Positions 15,370 through 24,679 are shown, numbered from the stretch's first letter. The stretch is 32,759 nt of DNA from Cytobacillus praedii (GCF_001439605.1 NZ_LMBX01000003.1:261323-294081), one strand, 5' to 3'. Translations and numbers: made by a program. The notes: generated by a model from the letters alone, not told the origin.

Positions 15370-15564
15370 GAATTTCAGGAAGATAAGGAATAAGTCATAG
15401 TCTTTTTGTATGAAAGGTGTTAGTTCTTGTCCAGAGCTGATGAGAAAACTTACATCCTTATCCGAAAAAATTAGGCATTTAGGTTGGGTTACCAATAATT
15501 ACCAAAAGTGATATAGTTTAAATCGGTTAAGTAAAGAGTCGTTTATCAGAAAGGGGGAACAAAA
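15370..15564. other. Non-coding gap before the YwqG-like gene
   Basis: About 195 bases after the remnant without convincing coding signal, promoter or hairpin. A 61-codon leftward frame here has no ribosome site and no family resemblance. Confidence 0.4.
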
Positions 15565-16305
15565 TTGATAAAATACGAAATTCCTGAACTGTTGAAAGAA
15601 CATGTAAACTTAATTAAAGGCACTTTTAGGTATAGTAATGAGATATGCTTTAAGCGTGAAGAAACAAAACCTTGGGATAGTAAATTAGGTGGATGTCCCT
15701 ATTTGAAAAATATTGAAGATTATCCAACCGATCAAGCTGGGGAACCTATGTTGTTTTTAGCACAAATCAATCTGACGGAACTGGAGAATCTAGATGAATT
15801 ACCAGAAAAGGGATTATTGCAATTTTATGTTGCAAACGATGATATGTTTGGTTTGGAAGAACCGATTCTAGTAAAATACATTGAAGATTATGAAGAAAAT
15901 GAAGAACATTTAGTAAAGAAACATCCTTATGAAAATGAAGAATATCAGGAGAATCTCCCTTTTTTACACAGCGGTAAAATGTATTTTACAACAAGGGAAA
16001 TGCCTATGTCTTCCTCATTAGATCTATTCCAAGAAATCTTTATGAATAAGCTATCAGAAGTAGAATATGAGAAACTGAGTGATGATTGCTATAGCAGCGA
16101 TAGCAGAATTGGCGGTTATCCCTATTTTGTGCAGAATGACTATATCGGTTTTGACGATGGCGATTTTCTTTTATTGCAGCTGGATATCGATGATGAATGC
16201 GGAATTATGTTTGGGGATTCTGGGAATTGTGTTTTCACTATTCCAAAGGATGCATTGAAAAATAGGGATTTTTCAAAAGTAGTGTATGATTGGCAATGTT
16301 GCTAG
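15565..16305 (+). CDS. YwqG family (DUF1963) protein
   Basis: A 246-residue cytoplasmic protein with the YwqG/DUF1963 pattern: SKLGGCPYLKNIEDYPTDQA, GEPMLFLAQINLTELENL, GLLQFYVANDDMFGL, and near the end DSRIGGYPYFVQND and FLLLQLDIDDECGIMFGDSG. YwqG proteins have no established activity; in many Gram-positives they sit among immunity-type and polymorphic-toxin loci. TTG 15565 has AAGGGGG seven bases upstream; there is no better in-frame ATG nearby. The end overlaps a small out-of-frame remnant. Confidence 0.88.
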   Translation: MIKYEIPELLKEHVNLIKGTFRYSNEICFKREETKPWDSKLGGCPYLKNIEDYPTDQAGEPMLFLAQINLTELENLDELPEKGLLQFYVANDDMFGLEEPILVKYIEDYEENEEHLVKKHPYENEEYQENLPFLHSGKMYFTTREMPMSSSLDLFQEIFMNKLSEVEYEKLSDDCYSSDSRIGGYPYFVQNDYIGFDDGDFLLLQLDIDDECGIMFGDSGNCVFTIPKDALKNRDFSKVVYDWQCC

Positions 16306-16423
16306 TGAGTTACCAGTACCATTATCCGTTCGGAAGCTTATAGAAAAGTTCCAAGAAATGTGTAAGCATTTTGGCAAGAAAAAGTGGCATAAGCAGAAGT
16401 GTGTGGTAAGGGCTTCCCAATAA
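16286..16423 (+). pseudogene. Short C-terminal-type fragment after the YwqG-like gene
   Basis: In another frame, from ATG 16286 inside the end of the YwqG-like gene, 45 codons encode SELPVPLSVRKLIEKFQEMC and KHFGKKKWHKQKCVV to TAA at 16421-16423. It has no ribosome site of its own and is basic and helix-like, so it looks like the tail of a lost gene. Low confidence. Confidence 0.25.
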
Positions 16424-16496
16424 TGCACTCTTGAGCCGCTTCTATTTTCAATAATATGGCAAGTAACTGCAAAATTGACGAGTTGGAGGAGAAGAA

Positions 16497-17558
16497 ATGA
16501 CCGAAGAAGTAAATACGACAGGCTGGGATGCAATTGAAGAGGAAGTAACGAAGCTGTACGGGGAACAGGAACCAAAGCATTATGGTACCGCCATTCCTTA
16601 TATGCTTGGTGGTCAAGATCCATTAGATGGCCTTAGTGCTTATAAAGCGGAGTCGCCTTTTCCACACTGGCATATTGTCACTTTTGGTTTCTCGGAGCTC
16701 TATGAGAAGGAATCGGAAAATCCTGATTACAGCGGCTATGGGTTTGAACTTACCTTCCGGGTGGCTCGTAGCAAGGATGAGGAAGAGCCTCCAGCATGGG
16801 CATTAAACCTGCTGCAAAACATGGGACGATATGTGTTTAACAGCGGCAATATATTCGCATCAGGTGATTATTTGGATGCCAATGGGCCAATCTGCTTAGG
16901 AGCTGATACACAATTGACCGCCCTTGCTTTTATACCAGATCCAGAACTGGATACGTTGCATACGCCTAACGGACGCGTTGAATTTCTTCAAATGGTTGGG
17001 ATTACTGAGGATGAGCTGGAAGCTATGAAAACATGGAATACAAGAGGTTTACTTGAAGCAGGAAAAGCTGAACTGCCGGGTTATATTACGGACTTATCCC
17101 GAAATACTATTCTGCAAGTCCCTGCTGTGCAGGAAAGTGTTCAAGTAGGAATAGATCGTGACGGTTCGAGCACTGGATTTTTATATGTGGATCAATTGGC
17201 TTGGGAACCGGGTAAGAATGGGCTGTTCAGTAAGCAGCCGTCTGTGCTTATATTAGGAGCGAAGCAAGCTGGTACGGTTGGAATGCTGCTTCGTGGCCGA
17301 CTGCTTAAGGGAAAAGACTTGATTTTAATGAGCAATGAGATAAGAGTAACATTGGAACTCGCTTCAACGACCGGAATCGAAATAGATGAGCATAACGTTC
17401 ATTTGAAAATAGATGAAGCGGTTGTTAACGAGCTCATGCACAAACTTCTGCCCAAAGAAGGAGAAATTCAATTGTCTTCTTATAAAAATTTAAAACTTCA
17501 AGTCGTTAAAACATACATCAAGGATCAAGATGGAAATGTGGTATCAACTATCGGATAG
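16497..17558 (+). CDS. Suppressor-of-fused (SUFU) domain protein
   Basis: A 353-residue protein. Residues of about 15-195 match the SUFU fold: HYGTAIPYMLGGQDPLDGLS, FPHWHIVTFGFSELYEK, YGFELTFRVAR and WALNLLQNMGRYVFNSGNIF. Bacterial SUFU proteins are a major class of polymorphic-toxin immunity protein; Bacillus subtilis YqcF, antidote to the LXG toxin YqcG, is a small example. The C-terminal half (residues 215-353) is an extra domain without clear name, with SVLILGAKQAGTVGMLLRGR. ATG 16497 has GGAGGAG eight bases upstream. More G+C-rich than its neighbours, so it may have come from another source. Confidence 0.88.
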   Translation: MTEEVNTTGWDAIEEEVTKLYGEQEPKHYGTAIPYMLGGQDPLDGLSAYKAESPFPHWHIVTFGFSELYEKESENPDYSGYGFELTFRVARSKDEEEPPAWALNLLQNMGRYVFNSGNIFASGDYLDANGPICLGADTQLTALAFIPDPELDTLHTPNGRVEFLQMVGITEDELEAMKTWNTRGLLEAGKAELPGYITDLSRNTILQVPAVQESVQVGIDRDGSSTGFLYVDQLAWEPGKNGLFSKQPSVLILGAKQAGTVGMLLRGRLLKGKDLILMSNEIRVTLELASTTGIEIDEHNVHLKIDEAVVNELMHKLLPKEGEIQLSSYKNLKLQVVKTYIKDQDGNVVSTIG

Positions 17559-17626
17559 ACATTGTCTTTACATACATATAACAACGCCTTTAAGGAGTTT
17601 GCATCATTTAAAGGGAGAAAAACAAG

Positions 17627-17686
17627 ATGAAAATAAAGCGAGCAATATCTCTCGGGAATTTGCTGTTTTTCATTCCAGTAATATGA
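17627..17686 (+). pseudogene. Signal-peptide-like start of a lost gene
   Basis: After AAGGGAG, ATG 17627 opens a 19-residue frame, MKIKRAISLGNLLFFIPVI, which stops at TGA 17684-17686. It has a basic start and hydrophobic core as in an export signal, but nothing follows in frame. It could be a remnant or chance. Confidence 0.25.
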
Positions 17687-17735
17687 TTAAAAATAACTCA
17701 ACACTCCCCCGATAAGTGAAAGAGGAGAGATACAT

Positions 17736-18410
17736 ATGGATAAACAGTCTTATGCAAGGTATTTGCTTCACTTTATGAATGACGAGATGGATTCCGATGA
17801 ATCAGATATTGATGAAGCTCAGTTCTATGGGTATTTCCAAATGTATATGCCAGATGGAAAAGGCGTAGAGGCTACTTTTGAACCTCTTGAAGATGGGCAT
17901 GCTTATTTGCAGAGGATAGTACAAATCTATGAAATGCTAAATCCTGAGGATTTTAGGGGTCCTGCAGTGCCAGGGTATTTTAATAGTAAAGCTGGCGATG
18001 TACCCAATGAGATATTAATAGATTATGGCAGACAGTTTATTCAAGGCTTAAAGGATTTAATGTTGGAATTCTCTAAGAAGGCAGATACGATAGATTCAGC
18101 AAATTACCTGCTTGGAATCGAAGAGGTTAGAATTTTACCTCCTGGATCGATAGATGGAATTCGTCAGAAATACGATCCTGAAATATATGAGACGATTTTT
18201 GATATCATCAGCGAACAGAAGGAGTACGATGAACCGATTGAAGTTTTGGATGAGGCGTATTACTCGATTGCCTGTGATTACTGGATTTCATATTATCTTC
18301 AGTGGCACCGTTATAAATTGAATGGTGATCCGTTCGCAGCATATTTTGAGCTGTATAGACGTGGATACTCAGCGGTCTTCTCAGAAAATAAACTGTATAT
18401 TGGTTCATAA
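17736..18410 (+). CDS. Hypothetical acidic protein, 224 residues
   Basis: A soluble, strongly acidic protein with no recognised domain. It begins MDKQSYARYLLHFMNDEMDS and has an aromatic-rich C-terminal segment (YYSIACDYWISYYLQWHRYK). There is no signal peptide. ATG 17736 has GAGGAGAG upstream, so it is surely translated. The low isoelectric character and the place between SUFU and SMI1/KNR4 genes fit an immunity protein, but this is inference only. Confidence 0.7.
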   Translation: MDKQSYARYLLHFMNDEMDSDESDIDEAQFYGYFQMYMPDGKGVEATFEPLEDGHAYLQRIVQIYEMLNPEDFRGPAVPGYFNSKAGDVPNEILIDYGRQFIQGLKDLMLEFSKKADTIDSANYLLGIEEVRILPPGSIDGIRQKYDPEIYETIFDIISEQKEYDEPIEVLDEAYYSIACDYWISYYLQWHRYKLNGDPFAAYFELYRRGYSAVFSENKLYIGS

Positions 18411-18728
18411 TTACAGAGGTTGGGAGCTTACACCGAATGGAGAAAGGCGCAACCTCATTAATCATTTATGTTATGCGATCAGGCAAGCAAATCAACAGAA
18501 TGATGACCAGGTTGATGATTTAAATGATGCATCATGCGCGTTTTCTTGAGATAAGCAGCGCGACCCTTAACCCAACGCGGAGATTGCGAATATGAAGCAT
18601 CTCTTCATCTGCTGGCTGGCAAAAAGTATAACTATTCAACCGATTCAGCATTAGAGCAGATCTCAATAAGAAGAGCCCGCTTTGGTAGCGAGCTTTTCTT
18701 GATTGTTAGGCATGAACTTGAACTGCGA
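18411..18728. other. Convergent gap with a gene scrap
   Basis: No intact gene. A rightward frame without a start codon, 18555-18743, encodes YEASLHLLAGKKYNYSTDSA and LEQISIRRARFG, which is protein-like and may be the tail of a deleted gene. A hairpin near the right end probably stops both convergent transcripts. Confidence 0.4.
18668..18700. terminator. Bidirectional terminator between convergent genes
   Basis: AAGAAGAGCCCGCT (18668-18681) pairs with AGCGAGCTTTTCTT (18687-18700) with mismatches, with A-rich and T-rich flanks, between the convergent genes at 17736-18410 and 18729-20111. Confidence 0.6.
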
Positions 18729-20111
18729 TTAGGCCTCTTGTAACTTAGTAATTACTTCCTCTGCATACGAATTGGTAAACTGAATAATCCCATGATCCTG
18801 TACGATCCGCCCTTCCTTGATGCGGTGATTAAGCCAATCTGTAATAAAAGAAGGGGCATATCCGCCTTGTCCGAATTCCCCGCCAAAAGCAATTATTTTC
18901 TCATAGGCTGCCAAATATTGCTCGCGGCTGGTATTTGGATATGACTTCGTATAAAACCAAAACTGTACATCATACATGACATACGATAATTCATCTGCAT
19001 GAAAAGAAAAATGGCCTTTTTCTTCAACTATTCGTGTACATATATTGCGGATTTTCTGTTCGACCTGATTCACTTCGGTTACCTGAGAGCACAGCTCTTC
19101 CAACAGAGGAGAAAATTTACCGTGCTCAACTCTATCTAGAGCTTCTTCTTTGTCTTCTTCAGACGTATCATATTGTTCTTCGCTCACCAAGCCTTTTATA
19201 AACTCCTCAAAATTATTGGCTAGAAAGGTAATCTCATAATCATCTTCTTGATCGACGTGAACGACTTCAGGTTCACCATCTTTACCGCATGCTCGGTAGT
19301 CTAACATGACGACATCATGACCGGCTGAAGGACAATCACAGATCACCACGCCAATGTCAGGATATCCCCATTCCTCAATCATAAATAGACTTCCCAGATC
19401 CCCGCACAGTGAATAGCTTTTCTCGCGGCCTATTCCCATAATCCCTGTAATAGCAATATGGTCCTCTGCCCAAGAGGTGGGTTCCTGTGTTGGAAAGCTG
19501 GTGTTCTTCGGCACCCCGCCATTCTGATGCTTCATCAGATGAATATAAGAAGATGGAAGCTTGTAACCAAGCCCTTTCTCGATCGAATCAATTAGTTCAT
19601 CCGTAGGTGGCTCAGATTGATAAGATTCTCTTGCATATTCGCTGTCTTCCCAGAAATCAGCTAAAAACATATCAGAAAAAAGAAACTTCTCCTTTGCTGA
19701 GCTGCTCCGCTCCATGGAAGCTTTCTTGTTGGCAAGCCGGAGCTCTTCTCTTTTCTGCTTCTCAGCTTTTTGAATGCTCCGTCTTAAGAAATACTCCGTA
19801 CTTTGATCACCGGGCTCTAATTGGTCAGATCTGCGGAAAGCTTGAACAGCGTCCTCAAATCGACCCAAATGATAGAGCGTATAACCTAGTCGATAATGCC
19901 ATAGAGAATCCTGTTTACCAGCTCCGGCAATGTCCTCAAGTTGGAAGAGTGCATTTTCATACAGCCCCAAATTATTATATGCTCTAGCCAAGAGACTAAT
20001 CACTTCATAGTCTCGTTCTTCATCGGGAATAGCTATCAGCAAATCCGCAATTTTCTGATGCTCGTCTTCTTCATGCCATTTGTTCAGTTGTTCAAATAGT
20101 GTTTGATTCAT
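18729..20111 (-). CDS. TPR and SMI1/KNR4 (SUKH) domain protein
   Basis: A 460-residue protein, the only leftward intact gene of the array. Residues of about 5-110 hold tetratricopeptide repeats (YEVISLLARAYNNLGLYENA, LWHYRLGYTLYHLGRFEDAV). A basic coiled linker follows (QKAEKQKREELRLANKKA). Residues of about 165-305 are a SMI1/KNR4 domain: TDELIDSIEKGLGYKLPSSY, IHLMKHQNGGVPKNTSFP, GIMGIGREKSYSL and SAGHDVVMLDYR. The rest is unassigned. SUKH proteins are immunity proteins to nuclease toxins in many bacteria; the TPR part could bind a partner. ATG at 20111 (leftward) has GGAGG five bases before it and is preferred to an in-frame start four codons upstream. Confidence 0.87.
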   Translation of the reverse strand: MNQTLFEQLNKWHEEDEHQKIADLLIAIPDEERDYEVISLLARAYNNLGLYENALFQLEDIAGAGKQDSLWHYRLGYTLYHLGRFEDAVQAFRRSDQLEPGDQSTEYFLRRSIQKAEKQKREELRLANKKASMERSSSAKEKFLFSDMFLADFWEDSEYARESYQSEPPTDELIDSIEKGLGYKLPSSYIHLMKHQNGGVPKNTSFPTQEPTSWAEDHIAITGIMGIGREKSYSLCGDLGSLFMIEEWGYPDIGVVICDCPSAGHDVVMLDYRACGKDGEPEVVHVDQEDDYEITFLANNFEEFIKGLVSEEQYDTSEEDKEEALDRVEHGKFSPLLEELCSQVTEVNQVEQKIRNICTRIVEEKGHFSFHADELSYVMYDVQFWFYTKSYPNTSREQYLAAYEKIIAFGGEFGQGGYAPSFITDWLNHRIKEGRIVQDHGIIQFTNSYAEEVITKLQEA

Positions 20112-20771
20112 TACTACCTCCAAAATGTTTATTAAGATACTAGCTTCATTTGTGTTTGGCAGTCTCTACCTTAAAATAGTAATAGCTATAATAGAGGATA
20201 CTATAATTCTTCTATAATGAGGAACCAAAGAATGGCAAGTATTCAAAATATAGGCTTTTAGATATAGATAACAATACAGACGAGAAATTTAGTTCAGAGT
20301 GTAAAAACTTCTTCATTAGAATAGGCCAGATTGAGCGAAACAAGGGGATTGGGTTACTCACAGAGATAATCGATCTTTTTAAAGAGAGCGCGGAGTAGGG
20401 AAAAGCCCGCTGAAGGAACGGGAAGTGACGCAGCGGCTTTCTGAGGTGATCTTATTAAAGATTCAAATACTTACGCTGACATTTATCAAGAATCTGGTGA
20501 TTAAGAAGATAAAAAGGCAAGAAATAGGTTATGAATCAATTAAATTAAAAGAGGATAGCGACCCATAATAGTCGCTTAATTAGCGGCTTCTTTGTTTATC
20601 AGTTCAGGTTCTTAAGTATCCCGCCATAATTAACCTAAGGAATCCTATTAAGCTAATAGGCATGTCAGTTTATAAGAGAATTGGTATAATATTGTAAATG
20701 TACATGTTGAGGATCATAGATTCTATCAAACAGATATTTGAGGCGGAATTCGGAGATAGGGAGGGAGAGTT
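20112..20771. other. 660-base gap of gene debris and hairpins
   Basis: Holds the fragment at 20207-20398, then hairpins AAAGCCCGCTG/CAGCGGCTTT (20402-20412, 20431-20440, one bulge) and AGCGAC/GTCGCT (20557-20562, 20571-20576). A short frame ending at about 20503 (DSNTYADIYQESGD) may be another gene tail. No complete gene or clear promoter is seen. Confidence 0.5.
20207..20398 (+). pseudogene. C-terminal gene fragment without start
   Basis: Sixty-three codons open after TAA 20204-20206 and without a start codon encode NEEPKNGKYSKYRLLDIDNN, then ECKNFFIRIGQIERNKGIGL and LTEIIDLFKESAE before TAG. The amino-acid makeup is that of a normal soluble protein tail, so this is probably the end of a deleted gene. 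Family not recognised. Confidence 0.45.
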
Positions 20772-21575
20772 ATGATGGATTCTAAAGCAAAGAAGATATT
20801 AACAAGCACCTTTTGGTCAGCCAGCGGCTGGAAACAAGGTGGGCTGTCAAACTGCAGTGCAGAAGATTTTGAATACGCGAAGAATAAAGGACTGATGTTT
20901 GATCCTCTGACCATCACACACGATGAATGTATCAGCAGATTGCGGCAGATTCACGAAGAAGAAATGAACCGGGAGAAAGTGGTTAAAGCTTTTCTGCATA
21001 GTCTAACAACCCGGAAGGTCTATTTACGGAGCGCGTTATCAAGCTGGGCGTTGACCCGTGAACTCTGCCTGCATGCATACCGTGACAAACAAGCAGAGAA
21101 ACCGATGTATAGTTCATGTGCTTATTGCAACGACAATCGTCTAATGTCTGATGAAAAATACATCAATTATGATCTGAATGTGCTTCAATTCGAGAGGGTG
21201 AAATGGGGAGGCGTTCGACACAACCATCTCATCTATTGCTTAATGGATCTGGAAATGATAAGCAAGGAACCCGAGCTTGTAGTGACAAAAGAAGACGTGA
21301 ACATTCTGAAAAAAATGATACAAGCCATATATGAGTGCGATAAGCAGGATGCAGCACGCGGCCTCGAGAAACGCTGGAAAGACGTATTCCCTTCGAATAA
21401 GCATGAAAGAGATTCGGTGCTTGAAATTTGGGGATATGCCGGAATGCTTGTCGCTGGAAGTGATTTCCGTAAAGAGAGGGGACGAGGCACAGATTTTATG
21501 TCTGTAGCAACCTGGCGCGGGGAAGATGGTTATTCTCTTGAACAGATGGAATATCTATTTGGAACGTATATTTAG
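20772..21575 (+). CDS. Hypothetical protein, 267 residues, partner of the next gene
   Basis: A mostly helical soluble protein with no domain I can name. It has a CAYC motif (SSCAYCNDNRLMSDEKYINY, about residues 116-135) and a conserved-looking end, GRGTDFMSVATWRGEDGY. That end is matched by the inverted scrap at 8812-8967, so the family is mobile or duplicated within this island. ATG 20772 (or 20775) has GGGAGGGAG upstream. The next gene starts 20 bases after its stop with its own strong site, so they form a two-gene operon. G+C is higher than in the neighbouring small genes. Confidence 0.75.
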   Translation: MMDSKAKKILTSTFWSASGWKQGGLSNCSAEDFEYAKNKGLMFDPLTITHDECISRLRQIHEEEMNREKVVKAFLHSLTTRKVYLRSALSSWALTRELCLHAYRDKQAEKPMYSSCAYCNDNRLMSDEKYINYDLNVLQFERVKWGGVRHNHLIYCLMDLEMISKEPELVVTKEDVNILKKMIQAIYECDKQDAARGLEKRWKDVFPSNKHERDSVLEIWGYAGMLVAGSDFRKERGRGTDFMSVATWRGEDGYSLEQMEYLFGTYI

Positions 21576-21595
21576 CATAAAGAGGAGGAGCAGTA

Positions 21596-23245
21596 ATGGA
21601 CGCAGCAGTACAGAGGTTTTTAGATGATGTGTGGAACAAGCTGAGGACTATATACGACAAAGAGAGCAAAAGAATAAATGAGTTCATATACCATCGTCCG
21701 CTGCAGGCAGGAGTAAAGGATTATTTACAGGTGTCTTGGCGTGACGGGAAAATACATATTGATATTGAAGAACCGTTTGATTGGACTGACAGTTCTTATA
21801 AAATCGAAGCAGGTCCTTATGTTGCCGAGCTTACGGAAGTACGAATTAGAACTGAGCTTTATCCGGCATTACGCAAGGGAATGGAGGAGCTCTTTTTATC
21901 GGATACACTTGGTCCTCGTTTTTTTGATTATCGATTCCAGATTGTACTTTCCTTTGAAATGGAAGACGAAGACATAAAGATTTGCGAGCAGCTCGTAAAT
22001 AATGAGAAGCTGAACCAGCTCCGCCAATCATTACAGAAGTTTATAACATCCAAAATCATGTCTAATCTTCCCGTATTACCCAGTGTGGATGACCAGTTTT
22101 TCTTTTCTCGTCATTTGATAAATCCTGATCTAATCAAGCAGAAAGAAGATATAGTTGACCCCTTAATCCGGCATTTATCCGACAAGCTCAGAAGTAACAA
22201 AAAACGCTTGAACGAATGGATTGGCCAATATACTTCGGCTATGGATGATTGGATACAGAATGTTTATCTTCCTCGCTATTTTAATCGTGCAGACAGCTAT
22301 GCAATGGACTGGATACCCAAAGAGGATATAGCTCTTGTGAATCCGAATGCAGATCAACTTTCATTTTTTGTGTATGCTGCTCTGCAAATAGGAAGGACGA
22401 AACCGGATACTCGCGAGCGATATTTGAAACTGGCAGTCCAGCTTGGGTCAAAACAGGCTGCAGATTATATCCGGCAAGGGAGTGGTAAATTTGCTCCAGT
22501 ACATAAAGGGAACTATGCGGAAATTCATAATAATGATGTAACCCAGACCATTGAAGTCCGGATTTTGGCCGAGGAGGAAGCAGCTTATGGAGAAGTGCTG
22601 GATCACATTACCGAATTGCTGCAAAAAGGATTTCCAAAGGAATATAACCTGAAGCTGAAAAGCAAACAAAAGAACTATCTTCCTCTAAAAAAGATGGCTA
22701 AATCGGGAATGCATCAGTTTTTTGCAGGAGCACTTACCTATCCTGCTCTTTTTCCCAAATTGAATGCGTATGCGAACATCGCTATGGAACCCTATGCATG
22801 GTATAAGGATACAGAACCGGGTGAAAAGTCAGTCATGCCTGGCACCTATGCGGTACTCGGATTAGGATTGCACAGCAGGGACTATTTCTCACTCGTCACT
22901 CGTTATATGGAGATGGTAGATACAGAGCACCAAATGATACAGGATGGTTATGCGGAAGCCTTTATTGATGCGCACGGTGTGGAGCAGGAACTTATACCAG
23001 TTCTAATAGATATTCTGCTTGCAGGGAATGAGGAAGCAAGACCAGTGAAAAACTTCGTCATCGATCGGATCGAGCTAGCTGAAGCGCTTCATCAAGAGCT
23101 GTTATCTAAAGAAATATATGCACGGGAGCAGGTTCTTTACCGGATATTCGGAAGCTGCGAAAAGTTGAAAAAAGCCGCGAAGTCAGAGCAAACGGAGCTT
23201 GAGCTTCGGGGTATTCTTGCGGAGCTGCTGGCCCTTGTAAGTTGA
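21596..23245 (+). CDS. Hypothetical protein, 549 residues (DUF6138-like?)
   Basis: A large soluble protein with no signal peptide or membrane segment. It opens MDAAVQRFLDDVWNKLRTIY and continues as an alpha/beta N-terminal part, a helical middle (YAALQIGRTKPDTRERYLKL, resembling a single TPR-like helix pair) and a C-terminal helical part. I believe proteins of this kind are filed as DUF6138, but I am not certain. Function unknown. ATG 21596 has AGAGGAGGAG upstream. It is coupled with the previous 267-residue gene, and the pair appears to be one module. Confidence 0.72.
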   Translation: MDAAVQRFLDDVWNKLRTIYDKESKRINEFIYHRPLQAGVKDYLQVSWRDGKIHIDIEEPFDWTDSSYKIEAGPYVAELTEVRIRTELYPALRKGMEELFLSDTLGPRFFDYRFQIVLSFEMEDEDIKICEQLVNNEKLNQLRQSLQKFITSKIMSNLPVLPSVDDQFFFSRHLINPDLIKQKEDIVDPLIRHLSDKLRSNKKRLNEWIGQYTSAMDDWIQNVYLPRYFNRADSYAMDWIPKEDIALVNPNADQLSFFVYAALQIGRTKPDTRERYLKLAVQLGSKQAADYIRQGSGKFAPVHKGNYAEIHNNDVTQTIEVRILAEEEAAYGEVLDHITELLQKGFPKEYNLKLKSKQKNYLPLKKMAKSGMHQFFAGALTYPALFPKLNAYANIAMEPYAWYKDTEPGEKSVMPGTYAVLGLGLHSRDYFSLVTRYMEMVDTEHQMIQDGYAEAFIDAHGVEQELIPVLIDILLAGNEEARPVKNFVIDRIELAEALHQELLSKEIYAREQVLYRIFGSCEKLKKAAKSEQTELELRGILAELLALVS

Positions 23246-23325
23246 TTAATGCTTGATCATTCCTGACTAATGAAGAAAAATTGTTTCATCCCTGCAGAAA
23301 TTTATCGGTGAGGGAGGAGTATTTA

Positions 23326-23706
23326 ATGTCAATCTTACTAAAAGCATCATTTGTTTATTGTGGAATTGAGGATGAGACATTATTAATTGGATTTGCAGAT
23401 GATGAATTTGAGACCAAAGAATATGTGTTATTTCAAAAGTCATTATGTATTGAAGACATCCCCATTCTGAATAAGGTTCATATTACTTTTAATAGTGAAA
23501 ATAGATCTGAGTACGGGGGGATATTAAGGATCATACTTAGTCGAAAATTAATTTCAATCTTTTTATCTAAAGAGACCGCTAGATCACTTCGCGTAAATGA
23601 ATCAATAGACATTGAATATGATATAGATGAAAAAAGATATAATAACTTAATCAGTCAGTTTAATAGGCTGAATGTAGATCAAGAGATAGCAATTGAGATT
23701 AAGTAG
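23326..23706 (+). CDS. Imm10-like immunity protein
   Basis: A 126-residue acidic protein resembling the Imm10 family of polymorphic-toxin immunity proteins: ETLLIGFADDEFETKEYVLF with QKSL, then SEYGGILRIILSRKLISIFL, then a tail of IDIEYDIDEKRYNNL. The GFADD...YVLFQ pattern is what suggests Imm10. The toxin such a protein would block is not nearby. ATG 23326 has GGGAGGAG eight bases upstream, preferred to the frame opening at 23281. Confidence 0.72.
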   Translation: MSILLKASFVYCGIEDETLLIGFADDEFETKEYVLFQKSLCIEDIPILNKVHITFNSENRSEYGGILRIILSRKLISIFLSKETARSLRVNESIDIEYDIDEKRYNNLISQFNRLNVDQEIAIEIK

Positions 23707-23762
23707 AGCTGTGCACTTGGTCCGTAGATACAACAAAAAACTCACTGAATTGGGAGAGCATA

Positions 23763-24116
23763 ATGAAGGTTTTCCGAAAGAAGATAATTACTGTAGACAA
23801 TCATTTATTTCTTTGTGTTGTAGATGAAGGAAGTTATGATGTTGTATTTCGAGCCTAGCAGGTAATGCAAAAATTGTTATCTGAAATCGAATAATAGCGA
23901 ACGATAGAAGATAATCGACAGATGTATTCTCGTGAGATTATTAAATTATATGCCTGTCCTGAAATCATGCAAGCAGCAGTGAACAAGTATGTAAGTAAAT
24001 GTCCTGAAGCTACAGTTCTATCCGCTCAGAAGACACCGTTTATAGATAAAGCAGATATTATGTCCGCCTTACATTTAGCTTTGAGAAAAAAGGAGGAAAA
24101 GAGGAGTTTAACGTGA
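23763..24116 (+). pseudogene. Interrupted small gene(s) before the 188-residue gene
   Basis: ATG 23763, after GGGAGAG, encodes MKVFRKKIITVDNHLFLCVV and DEGSYDVVFRA before TAG 23856-23858. The same frame continues after three stops to an open stretch from ATG 23922 that encodes MYSREIIKLYACPEIMQAAV and further to TGA 24114-24116. The second part (64 codons) could still be made, since its stop overlaps the GTG of the next gene (GTGA) and GGAGG lies inside it. More likely it is one or two decayed genes. No family recognised. Confidence 0.4.
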
Positions 24117-24679
24117 TATACAAATTTACCGAAGTGCTGAATGATCTTATAAATTATTTCATTCTCGGAGATATTTTGCTGCTGGAAAGCTGGAAACAGT
24201 CCAATAATCATTCAGATAATTTAGCAATGGGGTTTACAACAAATGAGAGCGGCGATAATGTTGTACTTGATGGTATTCTACTTCCAATGGCAGGGATTGA
24301 AAACTATCCATATACCATTATTTTTAATCTTTCTGGAGATACACCGGAATTGTTAAAAACAGATAGCCGTTTACAATTCAGACATGACGGTTATTCGCTT
24401 AAGGTTGAAAACAACATACTGATGCTGTTTACTTGGCAAATATTAGAACAATTCACTAACGAAAGAGTCAACGCTTTACTTAATCATTATCGACAATACA
24501 AAAAGCCAATGATTGAAATTGAAAACGGCTGGTACAGCATAGAGATATTGGGTGGGGAAACTTTTCAGGATTCAGATTATGAACCCACATTTGAGTTTGT
24601 TTTGCGAAAGACAGAAAAGAAGGGGCAAGGGGAACTTGATATCAATCTAGATTTTAGGATTGAAAGTTCCACCTACTAA
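24113..24679 (+). CDS. Hypothetical protein, 188 residues, immunity-type
   Basis: A soluble, acidic, beta-rich protein. It starts MIYKFTEVLNDLINYFILGD and has ENYPYTIIFNLSGDTPELLK and a C-terminal strand-rich part (FEFVLRKTEKKGQGELDINL). No domain recognised. The GTG start overlaps the stop of the preceding fragment and has GAGGAG upstream, so translation may be coupled. Size, charge and position resemble other members of the array. Confidence 0.65.
   Translation: MIYKFTEVLNDLINYFILGDILLLESWKQSNNHSDNLAMGFTTNESGDNVVLDGILLPMAGIENYPYTIIFNLSGDTPELLKTDSRLQFRHDGYSLKVENNILMLFTWQILEQFTNERVNALLNHYRQYKKPMIEIENGWYSIEILGGETFQDSDYEPTFEFVLRKTEKKGQGELDINLDFRIESSTY

Noticed and set aside
17530..17715. Rightward 61-codon frame overlapping the end of the SUFU gene
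   Set aside because: Begins inside the SUFU coding sequence in another frame and lacks a ribosome site.
19607..19987. Rightward 126-codon reading frame
   Set aside because: Fully antisense to the TPR part of the TPR-SMI1/KNR4 gene, without ribosome site or family resemblance.
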